Source: Pseudoalteromonas haloplanktis ATCC 14393 (GTDB taxonomy: Bacteria > Pseudomonadota > Gammaproteobacteria > Enterobacterales > Alteromonadaceae). From it: a DNA stretch of 64,000 nt. This document shows positions 48,452 to 58,032 of this stretch, one piece after another. The notes beneath the pieces were generated by a model that saw only the letters and a program-made list of their open reading frames with translations, searched no databases and had not been told where the DNA came from. Position numbers and translations under genes: made by a program. The stretch covers positions 62,001 to 126,000 of the forward strand of contig NZ_AHCA01000010.1 of assembly GCF_000238355.1 (NCBI RefSeq). Reading direction: 5' to 3'. Numbering within the stretch: the first letter of the stretch is position 1; each line of letters starts with the position of its first letter.

Positions 48452-49528
48452 ATGACTCGCGCAAGAAAAAGCTTGATTGATTTATCATCTACATCCTATT
48501 ACCACTTAATAGCTCGTTGTGTCAGACAAGCATACTTGTGTGGTAATGATAAACACACGGGTAAAAACTTTGATCACCGTAGAGAGTGGCTTATAGAGCG
48601 AATAAAGTTATTAAGTAGCGTGTTTGCCATCGAAATCGCAGCCTACGCGATTATGAGCAACCATTACCATCTCGTTGTAAATGTGAATAGGCAACAAGCC
48701 CTTGAGTGGTCTGATGAAGAAGTAATTAAGCGCTGGTATCAACTCTATAATGGTCACATGCTGGTTGACCGTTACTTAAATGGTGAGCAATTAGATAAGT
48801 CTAGGTTACTTTTCTTCAATGAAATTATCTCAAAATGGCGAGAAAGGTTGTATGACATCAGCTGGTATATGAAAAACCTCAATGAATATATAGCCCGCGA
48901 GGCCAATAAAGAAGATAACTGCACCGGAAAGTATTATTCGCTGCCATCCTTGGCACTCACCCTTCGGGCTGCCTAACGGCATTCAAATTTATTCCCTATA
49001 AATTTGTGGGAAGGGCGCTATAAGTCACAAGCGCTATTAGATCAAGCCGCAGTGCTAAGTTGTATGGCGTATGTCGATTTAAATCCTATCAGAGCAAATA
49101 TAGCCGATACACTCGAAGACAGTGATTTCACCTCAATTCAAGAACGTATAGCGCATTTCAAAGCCTTTACCGCAGACGTGATGAAAGCGAATAAGCCCCT
49201 CAAGCAAAAGGATAATATCCAACATGAAAGCCAACCTGCACAGCTAAAGCCATTTGGTGGTAATGACATCAAACATACAATTCCCTTTGCCTTGCTAGAT
49301 TACATTGAATTAGTGGACTGGAGTGGTCGTCACATAGATCCAAAGAAAAAAGGGCATATAAACCACACAGTCCCTAAAGCGCTGCTTACTTTGAATATAG
49401 AAGAAGCGCAATGGCTTGAATCCGTAAAGCGATTTAGACATCAATATTCAAATTTTGCAGGCAGTAAACAACGATTAAAGCAGCATGCGGCAACCAACGA
49501 TGTCAAATGGTATAAAGGGGTAGGTTAG
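48452..49528 (+). pseudogene. REP-associated tyrosine transposase, interrupted
   Basis: A Y1_Tnp (IS200-like, RAYT group) transposase. The HUH motif region is AYAIMSNHYHLVVNV, and later WEGRYKSQALLDQAAVLSCMAYVDLNPIRAN is diagnostic. Codons 1-160 run to CTGK, where a 72-base in-frame insertion brings a TAA at 48974-48976; the same frame resumes at TTG 49004 and continues 174 codons. The catalytic tyrosine lies in the part before the insertion or just around it (DISWYMKNLNEYI), so the first fragment may be partly structured, but the intact protein cannot be made. Without the insertion the frame would be open, so inactivation looks recent. Confidence 0.85.
48932..49003 (+). repeat. REP-like palindromic insertion in transposase gene
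   Basis: Seventy-two bases with no counterpart in RAYT proteins lie between the codons for CTGK and LWEGR. GCTGCCATCC..TTGGCA and CACCCTTCGGGCTGCC are imperfect palindromic pieces typical of REP-type sequences. The length is a multiple of three, and the frame is broken only by an internal TAA. Confidence 0.6.
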
Positions 49529-49827
49529 CACTAAGTTTATCTAGTAATTGAAAAATAATCTCACCTATAAAGTATCCGTCTAGCAAAACTTTACTCTGCT
49601 GTTTAACACCATACCCAAAAATGTAAAACTTATAAATCAACAAATGAAGAAATTGATAGTGTATAAATGCAGGGGGATTAGTCGTTCCTTAGGAGGTTTT
49701 TGATGTTAGACGATAAATAAAATATGCCTGTCCATTTATCTAGTCCGTCCATTTATCTACTCTTACTTGCTGCACTTCAAAAAAATTAAATCACACCAAG
49801 TCTTCTTACTATATTTCAATGAAATAG
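49529..49827. other. gene-free stretch after transposase
   Basis: Contains the right element end at 49726-49733 and a tandem GTCCATTTATCTA-like pair (about 49730-49757). No gene seen. Confidence 0.4.
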
Positions 49828-49918
49828 AAGTAACCGATTGAATCAAAGTAGGAACTCGGCTATGGTTAATGCATCAATAAAAAAATAAATTAAACGAGCC
49901 GTTCTGCAAACTCGTTAG
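49828..49918 (+). repeat. 91-bp dispersed repeat, copy 2
   Basis: Second copy of the element at 14105-14195. It shares GGAACTCGGCTATGGTTAAT and the AAACGAG/CTCGTTAG hairpin arms. It ends 21 bases before the start of an orphan gene, as copy 1 does. Confidence 0.8.
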
Positions 49919-49939
49919 AGTAACATGGAGTAGTAGTTA

Positions 49940-50254
49940 ATGGATGGGACCCTAATTAAAGAAAAAATAGTATTAGTTGTGTGTTGGCTCATAGGGTTTC
50001 TATTCTTAATTATCGGTATCTATGATTTCATTTTTAATGATCTTTCATGGTTAGACTTAACTAGTACAATAGCTGTATTTTTAATTTTGGTCGGTACAGG
50101 GCTTGCGCCGAAAATCTATTTTACTCCGTTTAAGCAGATTTTTTCTCCAGCATTTAAACTTCAGGCATTGGTTGATCCTAGAATACAGCAAGGGGTATTA
50201 TCTAGCGGGTTAATACTAGCGTTAGTTTGTATGGTTTGGGGTTGGTTGCTCTGA
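49940..50254 (+). CDS. orphan small membrane protein
   Basis: A 104-residue very hydrophobic protein, not recognised. Three transmembrane segments are likely (about 9-30, 37-54 and 84-103), with a loop containing PFKQIFSPAFKLQALVDPR between the second and third. The ATG is preceded by ATGGAG, a modest ribosome site. It is AT-rich, lies alone, and is preceded by the 91-bp repeat, as is the orphan lipoprotein at 14214. Confidence 0.6.
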   Translation: MDGTLIKEKIVLVVCWLIGFLFLIIGIYDFIFNDLSWLDLTSTIAVFLILVGTGLAPKIYFTPFKQIFSPAFKLQALVDPRIQQGVLSSGLILALVCMVWGWLL

Positions 50255-50614
50255 TACATATGCGTCTTAACTTTGCCAACAAGAATTAATATACCTTTTG
50301 AAAGTCTTACTCACTCCCAGTCAACTCTAAACAGACATGTTTACTTTGGCTATAGCTAAGGTTGTTAGCAATTTAGTCAACAGTACACAAATTTGGCAGC
50401 TTACTTAAGTCTTTGATAAAAAATAAATCTCTAAATTATATTTGTTGCTTAAAACCCCTTCCAAGTTACTCAACTTTTTACAAGCATTTTGTTTAAACAC
50501 ATAACAAAGTTTGATCGACTATTAAGCTTTACTTTACATTGGTTGTTAATCTTTTCTGGTTTATCTGGAGCTTTGTTGTTACTGCAAAACTCACTTGAAG
50601 TTTTCGGTGAATAG
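50255..50614. other. gene-free AT-rich stretch
   Basis: No coding region or clear repeat seen on either strand. It precedes the SDR relic. Confidence 0.4.
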
Positions 50615-50680
50615 CAAATTGTTCAAAACGACTTCTTCACAGGTCGTGTAATTGAAATAGACGGCGGTATACGTTTATAA
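50615..50680 (+). pseudogene. 3-prime relic of an SDR gene
   Basis: The frame reads QIVQNDFFTGRVIEIDGGIRL then TAA, nearly the same as the last 21 residues of the SDR at 46888-47649 (IIENDFFTGRVVEIDGGIRL). A stop codon lies immediately upstream and no further homology is visible. Many differences from the intact gene are synonymous, so this is a separate, older copy and not a recent duplication. Confidence 0.82.
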
Positions 50681-50767
50681 CGACCGGAGAGTTCTAAGTA
50701 AAAATCAACTTTGTGCTAATGAGTTCTGTAAGCTATAAGTACAATAACTTAGAAAAAGGATTAATGT

Positions 50768-52177
50768 ATGAATAATATTAAAATATTTATATTTATTTGT
50801 TGTACTTGTTTATTTCTGTTTATAGGTTCTGCTTTTGCTAAAACTCAGCCGAATGTCTTGATGATTATGGTTGATAACTTAGGATATGGCGAGCTGGGTG
50901 TTTATGGCGGTGGTTCTTTACGTGGTGCACCAACACCCAATATAGATACACTTGCTGCACAGGGGCTTAGGTTAACTAATTTTAATGTTGAACCACAATG
51001 TACGCCAAGTCGTTCAGCTTTGATGACCGGTCGGCACCCAATCCGTTCAGGAACCACAAAAGTTGTTTGGGGTATGTTATATGGTTTAACTCAATGGGAG
51101 CAAACGTTACCTGAACTGCTTTCAGAGCAAGGATATTCTACGGGAATGTTTGGTAAATGGCATTTGGGTGATACCGATGGCCGTTTTCCGACAAACCAAG
51201 GCTTTGATGAGTGGTACGGTATTGCAAATACTACCGATGAGTCGCAATATAGTTCTCAATATAAGTATGATGGGAAAGTGGGCCTTAAGCCTGTAGTGCA
51301 GGAAGCTAAGCATAATAAAACCCCGACGGACATAGCCCCTTATGACTTAGATATGCGTCGACAAATTGATACAGACTTAACTGCTAAAGCAATCGACTTT
51401 ATGACACGTCAAGTTAAGGCTGACAAACCATTTTTTGCCTATGTTCCTTTAACACAAGTTCATTTACCGACATTACCACACCCTGATTTTATTGGTGTAA
51501 CTGGCAATGGTGACTTTGCAGATTCAGTTGTTGAAATGGATCACCACGTTGGTGAGATGGTCGCAGCGCTTGAAAAGCTTGGTGTAACTGATAACACCAT
51601 TGTTATTTTTGCTAGTGATAATGGGCCAGAAGAAGTTGCAGCATATCATGGTACTTCGGGTTATTGGCGTGGTCACTACTTTACAGCGCTTGAAGGGTCG
51701 TTACGTGCGCCATTTATTGTTCGTTGGCCAAATAAGATAAAGTCAGGCACTGTTAGTAATGAAATCATTCATATGACTGACTTGTTACCAACATTTGCTA
51801 AAATTATGGACTTTGAATTACCTGATGATCGTATTATTGATGGGGTAGTTCAAACTGGAGTATTGTTTAACGAAAATGGTAAGAGTGCTCGAGAAGGTTT
51901 TCCTGTATACAACGGTGATGAAATGTATGCATACAAATGGCGTGATTGGAAAATTCATTTTATAGAGCTAAATAGTATGTTTGGTACGCCTAAAAAATTA
52001 AATGTGCCTCATATTTATAACCTGACCAAAGATCCAAAAGAGAGTTATAACATTGCTCCGGATAGTACTTGGGTATTACCAGTGGTCATGAAAAAAGTAA
52101 TAGAGTTTAATAAAACTTTAGTTAAAGAGCCGCCTATTAAGCTAGGTACACCGGATCCATATAAGCCAAAAGGCTAA
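50768..52177 (+). CDS. arylsulfatase, exported
   Basis: A 469-residue type I sulfatase with a Sec signal peptide (cleavage near SAFA, residue 24). The formylglycine motif is CTPSR at 78-82, with GRHPIRSG following. Metal and active-site segments are VDNLGYGELG, FGKWHLGD, FASDNGPEE and the C-terminal HMTDLLPTFAKI. It hydrolyses sulfate esters in the periplasm after conversion of C78 to formylglycine. No sulfatase-maturing enzyme is encoded in the window. AAAAGGAT lies upstream. It is between an SDR relic and transposase relics, which suggests it came with the accessory patch. Confidence 0.9.
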   Translation: MNNIKIFIFICCTCLFLFIGSAFAKTQPNVLMIMVDNLGYGELGVYGGGSLRGAPTPNIDTLAAQGLRLTNFNVEPQCTPSRSALMTGRHPIRSGTTKVVWGMLYGLTQWEQTLPELLSEQGYSTGMFGKWHLGDTDGRFPTNQGFDEWYGIANTTDESQYSSQYKYDGKVGLKPVVQEAKHNKTPTDIAPYDLDMRRQIDTDLTAKAIDFMTRQVKADKPFFAYVPLTQVHLPTLPHPDFIGVTGNGDFADSVVEMDHHVGEMVAALEKLGVTDNTIVIFASDNGPEEVAAYHGTSGYWRGHYFTALEGSLRAPFIVRWPNKIKSGTVSNEIIHMTDLLPTFAKIMDFELPDDRIIDGVVQTGVLFNENGKSAREGFPVYNGDEMYAYKWRDWKIHFIELNSMFGTPKKLNVPHIYNLTKDPKESYNIAPDSTWVLPVVMKKVIEFNKTLVKEPPIKLGTPDPYKPKG

Positions 52178-52207
52178 TATGAAACTAAAAGCCATAGAAT
52201 CAATTAT

Positions 52208-52240
52208 AAAACGGCTGATTGTATGATTGGCCGTTTTTAT
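52208..52240 (+). terminator. terminator after sulfatase
   Basis: AAAACGGC pairs with GCCGTTTT across a 14-base loop, followed by T residues. Confidence 0.7.
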
Positions 52241-52342
52241 TTTAAACTGAGTTTGTGTAGAGAGTCGCAAAGAAATCCGCAATTTTTATATCAATGAAAA
52301 GCAATCTGCCTTATTCGCTTTCACATCATGCAAAAAACATCG

Positions 52343-52397
52343 ACACACGGGGAAAAACTATGATCACCGTAGAGAGTGGCTTATAGAGTGAATAAAA
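52343..52397 (+). pseudogene. fragment of RAYT transposase gene
   Basis: About 55 bases are nearly identical to 48553-48607 in the transposase gene (shared GATCACCGTAGAGAGTGGCT). The flanking sequence has no transposase homology, so this is an isolated piece. Confidence 0.8.
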
Positions 52398-52451
52398 ACG
52401 ACTCATTACTTCATTTTTTGAAAAAGAAGTAGTAAAGATCACTGTATAGCT

Positions 52452-52734
52452 GGTTACAGAAAATTGTGGGAAGCCGCCGTAGCCAATGGGTTTGATTGCA
52501 GTAAAGGTCGTGTGCAGCGTTTATTACAAAGCGTAGCATGCACGTAAACCAGATGGAAATAGCCTATTGTTTCATTCAGACCAAGGGAGTTAATATCTAG
52601 CAAAAGAAATGATAGCGTGGTTGAACAAACGAGATGTAACGATAAGCATGTCTAGAAAAATAAATTGCTGGGATAATGCGTGCTCAGAAAGTTTCTTTGC
52701 TCAGTATAAAAAAGAATGGATGAGCAATCAGTGA
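52452..52734 (+). pseudogene. IS3-family transposase (orfB) remnant
   Basis: Translation of parts gives GYRKLWEAAVANGFDCSKGR and VQRLLQS, then, after a deletion, LLFHSDQGS, a stop, AWLNKRDVTISMSRK, and CWDNACSESFFAQYKKEWM. These are the rve integrase pieces of IS3-family OrfB. The core between them is missing and a stop and a frameshift are present, so it is inactive. Confidence 0.85.
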
Positions 52735-52844
52735 GAATGCATAGAGCGTTAGGCAATGTGAGCCCCATGTAATATGAATCAATAAATTAAACCCCGTGTC
52801 TACTTTTTTAGCGGGGTCAGATCATATCGTTTACAGCTTTGCCT

Positions 52845-54386
52845 TCAACTGCTTTTAAAACCAATTCTAAAACCGCCCCAGTGTTTCCCATTTACATAAA
52901 TGGGTACTGATAGGTCATGTAAAATCTCGCCGGTATCTCGTTTGTAGGTCTGTAATAAAAAGCTTTCGGTGTGGCTGCCGCAGCGGCTGCCTGTAGCATC
53001 GTTAAAAATACGCTTAGTGCGGTTATTCACTAAATCTTGTTGGTAGTTACCGGTTAGTGGCTGGCTGTAGCGTTTATTGTGAGTAGGGAAGTAACCTTTT
53101 TTGTCTACGGCACCGGCAAACAGGATTTGCTTATTTTCAAGAATGGGTTCTTGAATTGGTGGTAAAATTTTATCGGTTAAGCTGTCGTAGTCGGTGCTGT
53201 ATTTAGTCGGGTTTGTATTAGGTATTTCTTTATAATCTTGAGAAAACAGCTGCTGTTCACTCAGTTGTGATGTTGCCAGTAACTCTGTAAATTTCGCCGA
53301 AATGGCTGAACTTGCTGCTAATGCGACGTTTAAAATCGGTTGAAAGAATGCATCGTGGTCAACTTTATTAAGCTCTCTAAAAATAGTTTCAGATCCGAGT
53401 GATAAGTTAGACGCTTGATCTGAGATTGAGGTACTTTTTGTCGCCACTTCTGCGAGTAGGTGGCTAATGCTCCCAACCGAGGTGTTGATTTGTGCGGTTG
53501 CTTGTTGAAAAGCACTGACCGCGTGCTGCATGTTTTCAAGTGTTGAAGATGATTCACTAATATCATGGTTGATTGCTAAAAATGATTGAGTGACGTTTTC
53601 GAGTTCTTGTTTAACTGACTCACTGCGTGTTGATACTTGCTTCATATCGTCATTTGTTTGCAGGCTATTGGTATTTATTTCAGTTAGCATATCAGCAATT
53701 TGTTTCGTTGCTTGATTGGTTTTATTGGCAAGATTCCTAACTTCATCAGCAACAACAGCAAAACCTCTGCCTTGCTCGCCAGCGCGAGCCGCCTCAATTG
53801 CTGCATTAAGAGCGAGTAGGTTAGTTTGCTCGGCAATGGTTTGAATTACTTGGGTAATACTTTGAATATCTGTGGCACTTTGTAAAAGTAGGTCAAGTTG
53901 GTTTGCAACTTTATCAATGGAGCTTGATAACGAGTCTATTTGCTCTGTGGCCAATTGCAGGCGTTGATCTGCAGAGGTCGAGGCTTTTGCCGTTTGGATC
54001 ATTGCTTGGTTAACGGTGGTTATATTGTTTGTCAGCTCGCTACTGTTGTGAGATAAGGCTTGTGTTGCTTGGTTTACAGATTCACTTTCGCTATAACAGC
54101 CATCAATTTCTTTGGCTAAACTGTCAACATAGAATGCAACTTCTGCCGCACCGATGGCGTTTTTCGACGTTGCCTTAGTGATATTATCAGCAACCTTAGT
54201 AATAACTGCATGCTGATCAGGTTCAGGCTTAACTTGAGCTTTTTTAGCAAAAACTTTCTCCCTAAAAAACATCAGTGCGCTTAGTGCGGTTAACAGTAGC
54301 GCGCTAACTAGGGTCAGCTGTGCAAGAAAGTACAGTACAGCAATAATGAAATAGATTAATGTATAAAACAGTAAGTTTAAATTCAT
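52845..54386 (-). CDS. methyl-accepting chemotaxis-type protein
   Basis: A 513-residue signalling protein. Two adjacent N-terminal transmembrane helices (about 4-22 and 24-40) have almost no periplasmic loop, and there is no HAMP domain. The MCP signalling domain (about 60-345) has the hairpin tip [20 protein letters not shown] and [14 protein letters not shown]. The C-terminal 100 residues form a sensor-like domain ([50 protein letters not shown]) found in a group of such receptors. So it probably senses a cytoplasmic or membrane-linked signal. The ligand is unknown. Confidence 0.88.
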   Translation of the reverse strand: MNLNLLFYTLIYFIIAVLYFLAQLTLVSALLLTALSALMFFREKVFAKKAQVKPEPDQHAVITKVADNITKATSKNAIGAAEVAFYVDSLAKEIDGCYSESESVNQATQALSHNSSELTNNITTVNQAMIQTAKASTSADQRLQLATEQIDSLSSSIDKVANQLDLLLQSATDIQSITQVIQTIAEQTNLLALNAAIEAARAGEQGRGFAVVADEVRNLANKTNQATKQIADMLTEINTNSLQTNDDMKQVSTRSESVKQELENVTQSFLAINHDISESSSTLENMQHAVSAFQQATAQINTSVGSISHLLAEVATKSTSISDQASNLSLGSETIFRELNKVDHDAFFQPILNVALAASSAISAKFTELLATSQLSEQQLFSQDYKEIPNTNPTKYSTDYDSLTDKILPPIQEPILENKQILFAGAVDKKGYFPTHNKRYSQPLTGNYQQDLVNNRTKRIFNDATGSRCGSHTESFLLQTYKRDTGEILHDLSVPIYVNGKHWGGFRIGFKSS

Positions 54387-54480
54387 GCCATTGGCCTTTT
54401 TTTATTGTAATTTTTAGTTTTGAATATAAAACAAACTAAATCAATTATTAAAAGGTCTTATATGGGCACAAATTCCTATT

Positions 54481-54510
54481 AAAAAAGCCAACCCTAGGGC
54501 TGGCTTTTTT
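54481..54510. terminator. bidirectional terminator after asnS
   Basis: AAAAAAGCCA pairs with TGGCTTTTTT around a further inner pairing ACCCTAGGGC. It lies 50 bases after the asnS stop and also faces the MCP promoter. Confidence 0.85.
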
Positions 54511-54559
54511 AGTAATCTCTATAGCAATAATCTATATTAGTAATGAGCATCAACTCATT

Positions 54560-55957
54560 TTAGTAAGTTGCACTGCCTTTAGTACGTGGAAAGGCGATTA
54601 CGTCACGTACGTTGCCCATACCAGTAACATAAGCAACTAAACGTTCGAAACCTAGGCCAAAACCAGAATGAGGCACTGAACCATATTTACGTAGGTCGCG
54701 GTACCAGCTGTAGTCTTCTTTGTTTAAGCCCATTTCGTCTAAACGCGCATCAAGTACATCAAGGCGTTCTTCACGTTGCGAACCACCAATGATTTCGCCA
54801 ATACCTGGTGCTACAACATCCATTGCAGCAACGGTTTTACCGTCTTCATTCTGGCGCATGTAGAATGCTTTAATATCGCGCGGATAGTTTTTAATAACTA
54901 CTGGTGCTTTAAAGTGTTCTTCAGCTAAATAGCGCTCGTGCTCAGATTGTAAATCTACACCCCATTCAACGGCGTATTCAAATTTCTTACCACAGCTTTT
55001 AAGAATTTCAACCGCGTCTGTGTAATCAACTTGGGCAAAATCTTTCTCAACAAATTCTTCAAGGCGGGTAATAGCCGTTTTTTCAACGCGTTGCGCAAAA
55101 AATTCCATATCATCACGGCGTTCTTCAAGTACCGCTTTGAATACGTACTTAAGCATGTTTTCAGCTAATTTGGCGATATCTTCTAGATCAGCGAAAGCCA
55201 CTTCAGGCTCTACCATCCAAAATTCAGCTAGGTGGCGTGATGTGTTTGAGTTTTCAGCACGGAAAGTTGGACCAAAAGTATAAATTTTTGACATCGCTGA
55301 AGCGTAAGTTTCACCGTTTAACTGACCTGATACAGTAAGGAACGCTTCTTTACCGAAGAAATCTTCGCTGTAATCAATCTCGCCTTTATCTGTACGTGGT
55401 AGGTTTTGCATATCTAACGTTGATACGCGGAACATTTCACCTGCACCTTCACAGTCACTTGCAGTGATAATAGGGGTACTGATCCAGTAATAACCTTGCT
55501 CATGGTAAAAGCGGTGAATAGCTTGCGCTAAACAGTTACGTACACGTGTTACTGCACCAATCATGTTAGTACGTGGGCGAAGGTGAGCGTGTTCACGTAA
55601 ATACTCAATGCTGTGGCGCTTAGCCGACATTGGGTATGAATCTGGGTTTTCTACCCAGCCAAGCACTTGTACGCTGTTTGCTTGAATTTCATATGATTGA
55701 CCTTGACCTGCTGATTGTACTAAAACACCAGTAACTGACACCGAGCAACCAGCGGTTAGGCGAGTAACTTCATCATAATTATTAAGTGAATTAGGGACTA
55801 CCGCCTGAATAGGATCAAAACACGAACCGTCATGAACGGCTAAAAATGAAATTCCTGCTTTTGAATCGCGGCGTGTACGGATCCAGCCTTTAATTGTTAC
55901 TTGGCTGTCTACCGCAACCTTGCCTTTTAATAGCTCTGAAATCGCTAAGTGGCTCAT
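54560..55957 (-). CDS. asnS: asparaginyl-tRNA synthetase
   Basis: A 465-residue class IIb synthetase that charges tRNA-Asn. The OB-fold anticodon domain opens with [21 protein letters not shown]; class II motif 2 is [21 protein letters not shown] (read in parts) and motif 3 is [19 protein letters not shown] is placed five bases before the ATG at 55957, so it is preferred over GTG at 55963. Its upstream region holds a perfect inverted repeat. Length agrees with E. coli AsnS. Confidence 0.96.
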   Translation of the reverse strand: MSHLAISELLKGKVAVDSQVTIKGWIRTRRDSKAGISFLAVHDGSCFDPIQAVVPNSLNNYDEVTRLTAGCSVSVTGVLVQSAGQGQSYEIQANSVQVLGWVENPDSYPMSAKRHSIEYLREHAHLRPRTNMIGAVTRVRNCLAQAIHRFYHEQGYYWISTPIITASDCEGAGEMFRVSTLDMQNLPRTDKGEIDYSEDFFGKEAFLTVSGQLNGETYASAMSKIYTFGPTFRAENSNTSRHLAEFWMVEPEVAFADLEDIAKLAENMLKYVFKAVLEERRDDMEFFAQRVEKTAITRLEEFVEKDFAQVDYTDAVEILKSCGKKFEYAVEWGVDLQSEHERYLAEEHFKAPVVIKNYPRDIKAFYMRQNEDGKTVAAMDVVAPGIGEIIGGSQREERLDVLDARLDEMGLNKEDYSWYRDLRKYGSVPHSGFGLGFERLVAYVTGMGNVRDVIAFPRTKGSATY

Positions 55958-56021
55958 CTTCACTCCAATGATATAAGTTGCCTACATTAATATGTGCGCC
56001 ATTGCACTTGAACGGTGTATC

Positions 56022-56060
56022 TTACCTTTGAATGTAAAATAAAAAAACATTCAAAGGTAA
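56022..56060. promoter_or_regulatory. perfect 14-bp inverted repeat between asnS and kinase gene
   Basis: TTACCTTTGAATGT (56022-56035) is matched exactly by ACATTCAAAGGTAA (56047-56060), with the A/T spacer AAAATAAAAAA. It lies 65-103 bases before asnS and 185 before the divergent kinase gene. It could be a regulator binding site or a leader hairpin of asnS; no T run of the usual terminator kind follows the stem. Confidence 0.6.
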
Positions 56061-56244
56061 CTCTTTGCTTATTCTTTTGCATTTTTGTGATTTTTTGTCG
56101 TTTAAAACCTGTAACTTTAAATTTTCGTGATAAAAAATCACTGAGATCATAATTTAAAGGTGATTTTCACTGCGATCAAAATGGATTTTGTGGCATTATG
56201 TCAAATTACGGTATTTAAATTAACTTGCTAAATATATAGGTATT

Positions 56245-56679
56245 ATGAAACAAGTCTTTATTTTACGTGGTTTACCAGGGTGCGGTAAGTCTTATTATGC
56301 GCAAAGCCTAGCGGATGAAATGGTCGCAGGCGATCAAAGCCAATACTTAATTTGTTCGACTGATGATTATTTTTATAATGAACAAGGTGACTATCAATTT
56401 GATAAGTTTAAATTGTCGCAATACCACAACTTGAATTTAGCTCGTTTTATAAATGCGTTGGCGCAAGATATCCCACTGGTCATTGTTGATAACACCAATA
56501 TAAAAAAATGGGAATTCATAGCTTATAGCCAAGCTGCGATAGCTCTGGGTTACCAAGTTAAAGAGGTAATAGTGGGTGAGGTTAAAGATAAATCAATGCA
56601 GCATTTGTACGCCAAACGTAATAGCCACAACATACCACTCAAAATGATCAGCAAAATGGCTTACATGTTTGAGTGGTAA
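56245..56679 (+). CDS. P-loop kinase of PNK/N4BP2-like family
   Basis: A 144-residue single-domain ATPase/kinase. Walker A is GLPGCGKSYYA; STDDYF is the lid-proximal acidic motif; VDNTNIKKWE is the Walker-B/N-x-N segment seen in N4BP2- and PNK-like kinases; KRNSHNIPLKMI contains a lid-type arginine. A nucleotide or polynucleotide 5-prime kinase-like role is inferred. It is alone, with no cooperating gene evident, so the substrate is unknown. Confidence 0.8.
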   Translation: MKQVFILRGLPGCGKSYYAQSLADEMVAGDQSQYLICSTDDYFYNEQGDYQFDKFKLSQYHNLNLARFINALAQDIPLVIVDNTNIKKWEFIAYSQAAIALGYQVKEVIVGEVKDKSMQHLYAKRNSHNIPLKMISKMAYMFEW

Positions 56680-56742
56680 CACGCTCACACTCTCGTAGGC
56701 TAAAAACCAGCAAAGTTTGAAAGCGCGCTATATTACTCATCT

Positions 56743-58032
56743 TTAGTAATGCTTAGCGGCGATTGCGGTATAAATCGCATCTGCCAACAAGGTTATATCC
56801 GCTTTGCTGCTAATATAGGGTGGCATTAAATAGATAAGCCGACCAAATGGACGGATCCAGGCATTTTGACTAATGAAGAAAGCTTGGATTTTGGCAACAT
56901 CGATGACACTATCAAGCTCTACCACGGCAATTGCACCAAGTGTTCTGACATTAACAACCTGTTCCAGCTCATTACAACGGTGTAATACTTGCAGAGCATC
57001 ATTTAAATGGGCTATTTGCGCTTGCCAATCTTGTGCAATTAATAGGTCTATACTTGCACAGGCCACTGCACAGGCGAGAGGGTTCCCCATAAAAGTCGGG
57101 CCATGCATTAATACACCGGCTTCACCTTCACTAATACCAATGGCTATTTTATCTGTGGTTAAGGTGGCAGATAAGGTCATCATTCCGCCTGTCAGCGCTT
57201 TGCCTATACATAAAATATCAGGCTCTATCTCTGCGTGTTCAACAGCAAATAATTTACCAGTACGGCCAAAGCCTGTGGCTATTTCGTCACAAATTAATAA
57301 AACATCATATTGCGTACACAATGCTCGCACGGTTTTTAAATATTCGGGGTGATAAAAATTCATGCCACCAGCATTTTGCACAATTGGCTCAATAATAAAC
57401 GCGGCGATGTGTTGATGGTGCTGCGCAAAGCGCTGAGCAAGCTCATCTGCTTCATGTTGATCAAACGTGTCACCAAACTGGCTTTGCGGCGCGGGCACAA
57501 ACACATGCTCTGGTAAAAAGCCTTGGTATAGCGAGTGCATTGAGTTAATAGGGTCACAAACACTCATGGCCGCAAAAGTATCACCATGGTAGCCCTTTAA
57601 CGGCGTCATTAGTTTTTGCTTAGTCGTGATCCCTTGGCTAAGCCAATACTGCAACGCCATTTTGATTGCCACCTCAACACACACTGAACCGCTATCTGCT
57701 AAAAACACTTTTTGAAGTTGACTTGGTGTGATTGCAATAAGCTTTTTACACAGCTCTACAGCAGGTGCGTGGGTGAGTCCGCCAAACATTACATGACTCA
57801 TTTTATCTACTTGCTCAATCGCGGCATTTTTTAATACCGGGTGGCCGTAGCCATGAATGGCACTCCACCAAGAAGCCATTCCATCAATTAGTATTTCGCC
57901 TGTAGCTAAGAAAATACGATTGTCTTGTGTGTGACTAACAGGGTACACAGGCAAAGGCTGAGTCATTGATGTGTAGGGGTGCCAGATGTGTTGGCGATCA
58001 AAATCAAGGTCTACTGGGTGTTTTTTATTCAT
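56743..58032 (-). CDS. bioA: DAPA aminotransferase BioA
   Basis: A 429-residue PLP enzyme that makes 7,8-diaminopelargonate from KAPA with SAM as amino donor. The PLP lysine is K278 in CIGKALTGG. IWHPYTSM, GMASWWSAIHGYGHP, FLADSGSVCVEVAIKMA and DEIATGFGRTG are BioA-type segments. It is divergent from bioBFCD across a 95-base shared promoter region, the usual arrangement in gammaproteobacteria. Confidence 0.95.
   Translation of the reverse strand: MNKKHPVDLDFDRQHIWHPYTSMTQPLPVYPVSHTQDNRIFLATGEILIDGMASWWSAIHGYGHPVLKNAAIEQVDKMSHVMFGGLTHAPAVELCKKLIAITPSQLQKVFLADSGSVCVEVAIKMALQYWLSQGITTKQKLMTPLKGYHGDTFAAMSVCDPINSMHSLYQGFLPEHVFVPAPQSQFGDTFDQHEADELAQRFAQHHQHIAAFIIEPIVQNAGGMNFYHPEYLKTVRALCTQYDVLLICDEIATGFGRTGKLFAVEHAEIEPDILCIGKALTGGMMTLSATLTTDKIAIGISEGEAGVLMHGPTFMGNPLACAVACASIDLLIAQDWQAQIAHLNDALQVLHRCNELEQVVNVRTLGAIAVVELDSVIDVAKIQAFFISQNAWIRPFGRLIYLMPPYISSKADITLLADAIYTAIAAKHY

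Larger units (their letters stand above)
48373..49733 (+). mobile_element. RAYT-like element with GGACAGGC / GCCTGTCC ends
   Basis: GGACAGGC at 48373-48380 is mirrored by GCCTGTCC at 49726-49733, enclosing a broken Y1-type transposase gene. The match extends one to three more bases inward with one mismatch (GTA against ATA). Boundaries are inferred from these ends and are not confirmed by a target duplication. The region 49529-49725 inside the element has no gene. Confidence 0.55.

Noticed and set aside
47650-52844. A defence or toxin-antitoxin system in the accessory patch
   Set aside because: None of the proteins shows a nuclease, antitoxin, restriction or NLR-type motif; content is transposase relics, a sulfatase and two orphan membrane proteins.
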